A stretch of DNA of 64,000 bases from Ascidia mentula (lineage: Eukaryota; Chordata; Ascidiacea; Phlebobranchia; Ascidiidae), in the NCBI GenBank assembly GCA_947561715.1, contig OX387201.1, positions 7,334,001 to 7,398,000 of the forward strand. The letters run 5' to 3'. Each line of letters starts with the position of its first letter. The first letter of the stretch is position 1. The notes beneath the pieces are model-generated. The model worked only from the letters and a program-made list of their open reading frames with translations. It did not search any database and was not told the origin of the DNA. Positions 57,701 through 64,000 of the stretch are shown here, piece after piece. A program made the position numbers and the translations under genes.

Positions 57701-60700
57701 GCGATTGTCGTCGCAAAGCTTTCAGTGGTTGCAGCAATTGTCGTTGGTTCGGCTTCTGTAGTTGCTTCTTCAGTTGCGATTGTCGTCGCAAACCCTTCAG
57801 TGGTTGCAGCAATTGTCGTAGGTTCGGCTTCTGTAGTTGCTTCTTCAGTTGCGATTGTCGTCGCAAAGCCTTCAGTGGTTGCAGCAATTGTCGTAGGTTC
57901 GGCTTCTGTAGTTGCTTCTTCAGTTGCGATTGTCGTCGCAAAGCCTTCAGTGGTTGCAGCAATAGTCGTAGGTTCGGCTTCTGTAGTTGCTTCTTCAGTT
58001 GCGATTGTCGTCGCAAAGCCTTCAGTTGTTGCAGCAATTGTCGGAGGTTCGGCTTCTGTAGTTGCTCCTTCAGTTGCGATTGTCGTCGCAAAGCCATCAC
58101 TTGTTGCAGCAATTGTCGTAGGTTCGGCTTCTGTAGTTGCTCCTTCAGTTGCGATTGTCGTCGCGAAGCCTTCAGTGGTTGCAGCAATTGTCGTAGGTTC
58201 GGCTTCTGTAGTTGCTTCTTCTGTTGCGATTGTCGTCGCAAAGCTTTCAGTGGTTGCAGCAATTGTCGTAGGTTCGGCTTCTGTAGTTGCTCCTTCAGTT
58301 GCAATGGTCGTCGCAAAGCCTTCAGTGGTTGCAGCAATTGTCGTATGTTCGGCTTCTGTAGTTGCTTCTTCTGTTGCCATTGTCGTCGCAAAGCCTTCAG
58401 TGGTTGCAGCAATTGTCGTAGGTTCGGCTTCTGTAGTTGCTTCTTCAGTTGCGATTGTCGTCGCAAAGCCATCAGTTGTTGCAGCAATTGTCGTAGGTTC
58501 GGCTTCTGTAATTGCTCCTTCAGTTGCGATTGTCGTCGCGAAGCCTTCAGTGGTTGCAGCAATTATCGTAGGTTCGGCTTCTGTAGTTGCTTCTTCAGTT
58601 GCGATTGTCGTCGCAAAGCCTTCAGTGGTTGCAGCAATAGTCGTAGGTTCGGCTTCTGTAGTTGCTTCTTCAGTTGCGATTGTCGTCGCAAAGCCATCAG
58701 TTGTTGCAGCAATTATCGTAGGTTCGGCTTCTGTAGTTGCTTCTTCAGTTGCGATTGTCGTCGCAAAGCCTTCAGTGGTTGCAGCAATAGTCGTAGGTTC
58801 GGCTTCTGTAGTTGCTTCTTCAGTTGCGATTGTCGTCGCGAAGCCTTCAGTGGTTGCAGCAATTATCGTAGGTTCGGCTTCTGTAGTTGCTTCTTCAGTT
58901 GCGATTGTCGTCGCAAAGCCTTCAGTGGTTGCAGCAATAGTCGTAGGTTCGGCTTCTGTAGTTGCTTCTTCAGTTGCGATTGTCGTCGCAAAGCCATCAG
59001 TTGTTGCAGCAATTGTCGTAGGTTCGGCTTCTGTAGTTGCTTCTTCAGTTGCGATTGTCGTCGCGAAGCCTTCAGTGGTTGCAGAAATTGTCGTAGGTTC
59101 GGCTTCTGTAGTTGCTTCTTCTGTTGCAATTGTCGTCGCAAAGCCTTCAGTGGTTGCAGCAACTGTCGTAGGTTCGGCTTCTGTAGTTGCTTCTTCAGTT
59201 GCGATTGTCGTCGCAAAGCCTTCAGTGGTTGCAGCAATTGTCGTAGGTTCGGCTTCTGTAGTTGCGATTGTCGTCGCAAAGCCTTCAGTGGTTGCAGCAA
59301 TTGTCGTAGGTTCGGCTTCTGTAGTTGCTTCTTCAGTGGCGATTGTCGTCGCAAAGCCTTCAGTGGTTGCAGCAAATGTCGTAGGTTCGGCTTCTGTAGT
59401 TGCGATTGTCGTCGCAAAGCCTTCAGTGGTTGCAGCAATTGTCGTTGGTTGGGCTTCTGTAGTTGCTTCTTCTTTTGCGATTGTCGTCGCAAAGCCTTCA
59501 GTGGTTGCAGCAATTGTCGTAGGTTCGGCTTCTGTAGTTGCTTCTTCTGTTGCAATTGTCGTCGCAAAGCCTTCAGTGGTTGCAGCAATTGTCGTAGGTT
59601 CGGCTTCTGTAGTTGCTACTTCTGTTGCAATTGTCGTCGCAAAGCCTTCAGTGGTTGCAGCAATTGTCGTAGGTTTGGCTTCTGTAGTTGCTACTTCTGT
59701 TGCAATTGTCGTCGCAAAGCCTTCAGTGGTTGCAGCAATTGTCGTAGGTTCGGCTTCTGTAGTTGCTTCTTCAGTTGCGATTGTCGTCGCAAAGCCTTCA
59801 TTGGTTGCAGCAATTGTCGTAGGTTCGGCTTCTGTAGTTGCTTCTTCAGTTGCGATTGTCGTCGCAAAGCCTTCAGTGGTTGCAGCAATTGTCGTAGGTT
59901 CGACTTCTGTAGTTGCTTCTTCAGTTGCGATTGTCGTCGCAAAGCCTTCAGTGGTTGCAGCAAATGTCATAGGTTCGGCTTCTGTAGTTGCTTCTTCAGT
60001 TGCGATTGTCGTCCCAAAGCCTTCAGTGGTTGCAGCAATTGTCGTAGGTTCGGCTTCTGTAGTTGCTTCTTCAGTTGCGATTGTCGTCGCAAAGCCATCA
60101 GTTGTTGCAGCAATTGTCGTAGGTTCGGCTTCTGTATTGGCTTCTTCAGTTGCGATTGTCGTCGCAAAGCTTTCAGTGGTTGCAGCAATTGTCGTAGGTT
60201 CGGCTTCTGTAGTTGCTTCTTCAGTTGCGATTGTCGTCGCAAAGCCATCAGTTGTTGCAGCAATTGTCGTAGGTTCGGCTTCTGTAGTTGCTTCTTCAGT
60301 TGCGATTGTCGTCGCAAACCCTTCAGTGGTTGCAGCAATTGTCGTAGGTTCGGCTTCTGTAGTTGCTTCTTCAGTTGCGATTGTCGTCGCAAAGCCTTCA
60401 GTGGTTGCAGCAATTGTCGTAGGTTCGGCTTCTGTAGTTGCTTCTTCAGTTGCGATTGTCGTCGCAAAGCCATCAGTTGTTGCAGCAATAGTCGTAGGTT
60501 CGGCTTCTGTAGTTGCTTCTTCAGTTGCGATTGTCGTCGCAAAGCCATCAGTTGTTGCAGCAATAGTCGTAGGTTCGGCTTCTGTAGTTGCTTCTTCAGT
60601 TGCGATTGTCGTCGCAAAGCCTTCAGTGGTTGCAGCAATAGTCGTAGGTTCGGCTTCGGTAGTTGCTTCTTCAGTTGCGATTGTCGTCGCAAAGCCATCA

Positions 60701-61674
60701 GTTGTTGCAGCAATAGTCGTAGGTTCGGCTTCTGTAGTTGCTTCTTCAGTTGCGATTGTCGTCGCAAAGCCTTCAGTGGTTGCAGCAATTGTCGTAGGTT
60801 CGGCTTCGGTAGTTGCTTCTTCTGTTGCGATTGTCGTCGCAAAGCCTTCAGTTGTTGCAGCAATTGTCGTAGGTTCGGCTTCTGTAGTTGCTTCTTCTGT
60901 TGCGATTGTCGTCGCAAAGCCTTCAGTGGTTGCAGCAATAGTCGTAGGTTCGGCTTCGGTAGTTGCTTCTTCAGTTGCGATTGTCGTCGCAAAGCCTTCA
61001 GTGGTTGCAGCAATAGTCGTAGGTTCGGCTTCTGTAGTTGCTTCTTCAGTTGCGATTGTCGTCGCAAAGCCTTCAGTGGTTGCAGCAATTGTCGTAGGTT
61101 CGGCTTCGGTAGTTGCTTCTTCTGTTGCGATTGTCGTCGCAAAGCCTTCAGTGGTTGCAGTAATTGTCGTATGTTCGGATTCTGTAGTTGCTTCTTCTGT
61201 TGCAATTGTCGTCGCAAAGCCTTCAGTGATTGCAGCAATTGTCGTAGATTCGGCTTCTGTAGTTGCTTCTTCTGTTGCGATTGTGGTCGCAAAGCCTTCA
61301 GTGGTTGCAGGCTCATTTGCAATGGTTGTATCTCCGGCTTCTGTAGTTGCATCTTCTGTTGCTGCAACTGATCGCTTTAACTCTTCGTTTTGTTTGATAT
61401 TGAGATGTGTTGTTGTCTTTGTCGCAGCTATCTGTAATATTCCGTGGTATGATTCAATCTCCCTTGTCTTGTTTTCGTCAGTTGTGATATGTGTCGCACT
61501 TTTTGTTTCCGCTTTTGTCAACTTTAAAGGTTTTGCATGTTGATCGGTTGGAATTTTTTTGATGTTGTCCGCAATTTCTGCAGCGACTTGTCTGTTGGAT
61601 GGCAACAGTTTTGGTTTTCCTTCTGCGAAGTCGCTTATTAAGGTGGTCGCAATTAACAAAACTATGACATTCAT
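21756..61674 (-). CDS. Mucin gene C: giant transmembrane mucin (12926 aa) with a 37.9-kb repeat exon
   Basis: Nine exons: 61674-23772, 23490-23359, 23304-23219, 23026-22862, 22793-22724, 22661-22515, 22313-22191, 22118-21988 and 21779-21756. They total 38781 bp, divisible by three. I chose the ATG at 61674 because MNVIVLLIATTLISDFAEGK is a signal peptide; the frame runs upstream to 61926 but would bury it. Residues 21-102 are a unique Lys-rich linker, about 103-12620 the 25-residue repeat, and 12638-12677 EGF1. The SEA-like module is about 12680-12788 (SVFGGKLYL, VWSYEVYF) with RRRRR at 12694-12698. EGF2 (YCDNVTSQC), EGF3, a membrane span from W12877 and RRMKRKKHKH follow, then a short tail ending ETLAARR. 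Exon phases match B throughout, and the 147- and 123-bp EGF exons are the same length. The donors GTGCGT (23771) and GTTTGT (23358) are not ideal. The final exon rests on a TTTATTTAG acceptor and similarity to gene A (ET at the same phase), and is the least certain part. The backbone mass is about 1.3 MDa before glycans (estimate). Confidence 0.82.
23246..23260 (-). other. RRRRR site in the SEA-like exon of gene C (possible proprotein convertase site)
   Basis: LASRRRRRDTRND follows FGGKLYL, at the same place as RRRR in gene B. It fits a furin-like R-x-(R/K)-R site. It lies between the giant repeat plus EGF1 and the membrane-side EGF modules, so cleavage would separate the glycosylated part from the anchor. 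This is inference from motif and position only. Confidence 0.38.
24691..27290 (-). repeat. Higher-order repeat, offset 2550 bp (34 units)
   Basis: The rare unit CATAGGTTCGGCTTCTGTGG followed by an AGTGGCGATT variant occurs at 24691 and again at 27241. The spacing is exactly 34 units. Neighbouring units also share GGCGATT and GTTGTAGGTT variants, so the copies are a duplicated block with later changes. Confidence 0.6.
29580..35400 (-). repeat. Higher-order repeat, two blocks offset by 3000 bp (40 units)
   Basis: Rare variants recur at an exact 3000-bp offset: AATTTCGTAG at 30461 and 33461, TCAGTTGTGGCAGC near 29930 and 32930, and TCTAGTTGCT at 32131 and 35131. The block from about 29580 to 32400 therefore repeats at about 32580-35400. 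Scattered single-base differences (for example GCGTCGG against GTGTCGG near 30550 and 33550) show it is old enough to have diverged slightly. Confidence 0.75.
44041..46290 (-). repeat. Tandem higher-order repeat, 1125 bp (15 units) x 2
   Basis: The rare changes CATAGGTTCG (44041, 45166), GTAGTTTCTTC (44208, 45333), AAAGACTTCAG and GTAGTTGCTTCCTC recur at exactly 1125 bp. The two blocks look nearly identical, so this is likely a recent duplication. Confidence 0.8.
51081..59100 (-). repeat. Higher-order repeat, about 2.6 kb, two exact-period blocks and a third altered one
   Basis: CAGCAGCTGT recurs at 51081 and 53706. The rare AGCCTTGAGT recurs at 52266 and 54891, and CGGAGGTTCG at 52741 and 55366. 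All are offset by 2625 bp, or 35 units. A third CGGAGGTTCG lies at 58042, 2676 bp on, which equals 36 units less two 12-base deletions. Three head-to-tail blocks are therefore visible, the third rearranged. Confidence 0.8.
57241..59963 (-). repeat. Higher-order repeat, offset 2451 bp, carrying 63-bp short units
   Basis: The GTTCGACTTCTG variant at 57448 recurs at 59899, and the GTATTGGCTTC, CCCAAAGCC and AAACCCTTCAG variants follow at nearly the same offset. 2451 equals 33 units of 75 less two 12-base deletions, matching the two 63-bp units inside each copy. Confidence 0.75.
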
Positions 61675-64000
61675 TTCAGTTTTTAGATAAATATTTCTGT
61701 TCCTGTCAAAGCAAAATTTATGTATTTCTCCAAACGTGTTTGCCTCTCTTGTTCGTTCGAACATTTTCCAACCGTTTTTGTTACATGTATTGTGTGGTGA
61801 CAATTTCGCAAATACACATATTTGGGGTTTAAGTATTCTATCGTATGTTTTAAAATAATATCCTTTTTTTGCTACCATGGCACACACAGTAACGAAAGTG
61901 TCATATGGCGCAGATACTATAAACAATTGTCATGAAATGATAGGAGAATTGGTGTTTAAAACACTATTGATTGCGCGGTAAATACTATACTTGTTTGTGC
62001 TGTACTGTTTTATATCACTAAAATGTATAGTGTTGCGTAATACTTGGATAAAGATACATTGATGGCTGCACCTACTCTCGTGCAATATAAACAAATCAGG
62101 TTGTTTCTGGACTAAGATATGTCTATTCAATGCATGAAAAATTGGCCCATTTATCATAACTGTTCCAGACTGTATAATTTTTCTTACATGCTGGTTTAAT
62201 ACAAACTGAGGTGACGCATCACTGCAACTTACCAAAACAGGGCAATTCCCATGATCCCATCCACATATCGCTGAGTAATTATTAAATTTTCAAGATTTGT
62301 TTTAACTTCTAGTTTTGCAAATCTTGAGTTAGAAATTTTCACACATAGGCGGGAACATTTAAACCGACCAATAACGCTAGAAATACGAAAGCCGTTTAAA
62401 AATGCAAAATATCTCAACCAAATACCATATGAGCTATTGCCTTCATTAAATCCTGTTACTGTCGAGCCCCCCAAAAAACTCATTAATCTACGCACCACTA
62501 CCAACACTCTATGTTTGCTTAGGAGTTGATCATTCATTTTTATAACTGCTTAGTGCTATACGCTGATGTTCGTCGCAAGGTGACTTTTACCGGATTTCAA
62601 CATTTGAGAAATACAACTTAGTCAATTCATAAGATTGTGCCATTCATATAACGCGCACACATGTAGCGACGTCAACGAACTGGTATTCACCAACAGTTAC
62701 TTTATGTTACGTTTTTTTTATTACGTAAAGAACCGAAATATTTGGAATCTTTTTTAAAACATAAACAAATATTTTGCTGGTGCATATTTAATTCAAAAAG
62801 AAAAGACCTGATATCCCAGACGAACTGGCGACTAACTTGACAAGGCATCAATAGAAAATATTTACGAAAAAACCTCCCGACTGGCTATTGAAACTCGGTT
62901 ACAAATTAAGGCATATCACGACCTGACACCCGAGCGCATACCTATTTGCAGTAATCAAGAAAACAAGTCACTGATGTGAACTTGTATGCAAACACACAGT
63001 TATAAAAACACTTAAACACTCAAAACCTAATATACGCAGTGCACACTAAGTTGACTCTCCTGATACCATTTAGTCCGGTTCGTTATATAGGTTCTGGTTG
63101 TTTGCGCTTGTCGAAACAAAGGTTTGGCTTCCGTCCTCGAGCCTATCCTTTTTCAAGGGTTTGAGACAACATATCTGTCACTGACGATGGGCTGCAAAAC
63201 TCAATAATCCCATATTTCACGCTACCTTCGTTGCATAAATCAGTAACCATATACGTATTTGCCCAAGAAAAGCTCCTGCGGCTGTTACTTTAAGTCATTT
63301 CAACTACATTTGTGCATAATGTTGTTACTTGAAGTCATTTACCCCTTCAAACAAACAACTAATTATCTGCTTGTTTATTGGGCAATTTTATGCTCATTGT
63401 AGAACATCTGAAATCGCTATTTGTCTCCAAATTATACACTTGTGTTGCACATATTTTTAAATTATTTGGGCTTAGTAGATGCGCTGTAAACATTGTTAGT
63501 GTGGGATCGAAGTATCTTAAATGTAATTCGGCTGAAAATATAATTTAACACGAACTGTGCGGTAGAAATCTCCTAGTTTTAAAGCAATTGTGGACATTCA
63601 TGAGATATTCGTTTGAGCCCTAATCCAACGAACTTACTGCACCCCCTAGTACTTTATTTTAAGGGTGTAGGATATAGGTGGTAAGCGAAAACCTCCGAAT
63701 GGTGCAATGAGATTTGGTATTGTAAAGCAATTAGTCGAAAAAGTTATTAGATACTCAAGTTTTTAGCAAACACAACACCGTAGACGTTGAAACCTGGCAC
63801 CGCCCATTCGGCAAATAGGTGTGCTAATACACGTAAGTCGTTGATTTGACATTTTTACAAATGGTTGGGCCGCACAATGAACCTTAAATACAACAATGGC
63901 AGTCAACTACAGATTATACTTATACATCAAAATGTTATGATTGTTTGTATATTTTTGGCACGTAAAACTTGCTCCTTGACCTTCAACCAGATGGAATTTT
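61675..64000. other. Upstream flank of gene C
   Basis: AT-rich, with no exon or RNA gene I can support. It should hold the gene C promoter and 5' leader. A TATAAAA motif on the - strand at 62014-62008 lies 334 bases upstream of the chosen ATG; this is weak evidence by itself. The frame open from 61926 down to the ATG is probably 5' leader. Open frames at 61930-62235 and 62229-62537 show no recognisable features. From 62540 to the window end I see nothing beyond AT-rich sequence. Confidence 0.4.

Larger units (their letters stand above)
23840..61370 (-). repeat. 75-bp coding minisatellite, about 500 copies, in gene C
   Basis: A 37.5-kb array of a 75-bp unit read on the - strand as 25 residues built on GFATTIATEEATTEAEP. 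Each unit has nine Thr, five Glu and one Pro, and serine is rare. Common variants are TTDGF for TTEGF, TEGATTE and TEVATTE for TEEATTE, AETTTIA, TDAE and TTFAATT. A few 63-bp units lack 12 bases (near 56805, 56945, 59265 and 59400). All unit lengths are multiples of three. GC content of the consensus is about 49 percent, well above the flanks. The + strand unit is T- and G-rich (27 T, 21 G, 16 C, 11 A). Confidence 0.97.

Noticed and set aside
23919-61367. Many - strand Leu/Gln/Lys-rich open frames (LLQPLKALRRQ-type)
   Set aside because: A shifted frame of the mucin repeat, broken repeatedly by unit variants, with no start context or downstream domains.
23840-61370. CRISPR-like regular repeat
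   Set aside because: Units are directly tandem with no unique spacers and are translated as part of a mucin.
61675-61926. Longer start for gene C at 61926 (84 extra residues)
   Set aside because: It would place the hydrophobic signal peptide MNVIVLLIATTLIS in the interior. The added segment has no recognisable character, and A and B start directly with a signal peptide.

Overview
The window is animal genomic DNA with AT-rich flanks, mostly compact introns (about 50-500 bp, many 50-75 bp) and signal-peptide, EGF-like and transmembrane gene architecture. An ascidian tunicate such as Ciona would fit the compact introns and base composition. That is an inference, because no marker gene in the window fixes the species.

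Layout. (1) 3-1217, + strand: the last five exons of an unrecognised acidic protein, with a poly(A) signal at 1651. (2) 2741-61674, - strand: three head-to-tail paralogues of one cell-surface mucin family, read right to left as C (61674-21756), B (18205-8113) and A (6098-2741). Gene A converges on the left-edge gene. (3) The B-C intergenic region holds a tRNA-derived SINE-like element and a 376-bp inverted-repeat element of MITE type. (4) 61675-64000 holds no gene I can support.

Each mucin gene has the same parts: a signal peptide, a very large exon made almost entirely of a threonine-rich tandem repeat, EGF-like 1, an SEA-like module, EGF-like 2, EGF-like 3, one membrane span and a short cytoplasmic tail. 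This order resembles vertebrate transmembrane mucins of the MUC3/12/17 type. I rebuilt the 3' exons by comparing the three genes. Intron positions and phases agree, three exons have exactly the same length in all three genes (EGF2 147 bp, EGF3 123 bp) or in two of them (165 bp), and every total is divisible by three. Predicted proteins are 838 aa (A), 2938 aa (B) and 12926 aa (C).

The main oddity is gene C. One uninterrupted exon of 37903 bp carries about 500 copies of a 75-bp unit, organised in higher-order blocks, and the frame stays open throughout. Gene A uses an unrelated-looking 21-bp unit. Gene B uses an 84-bp unit with patches of a 75-bp form, which looks like the source of the gene C array. 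In B and C a run of four or five arginines lies at the start of the SEA-like module, where a mucin ectodomain might be cleaved. Most other long open frames in the window, on both strands, are by-products of these stop-free repeats.
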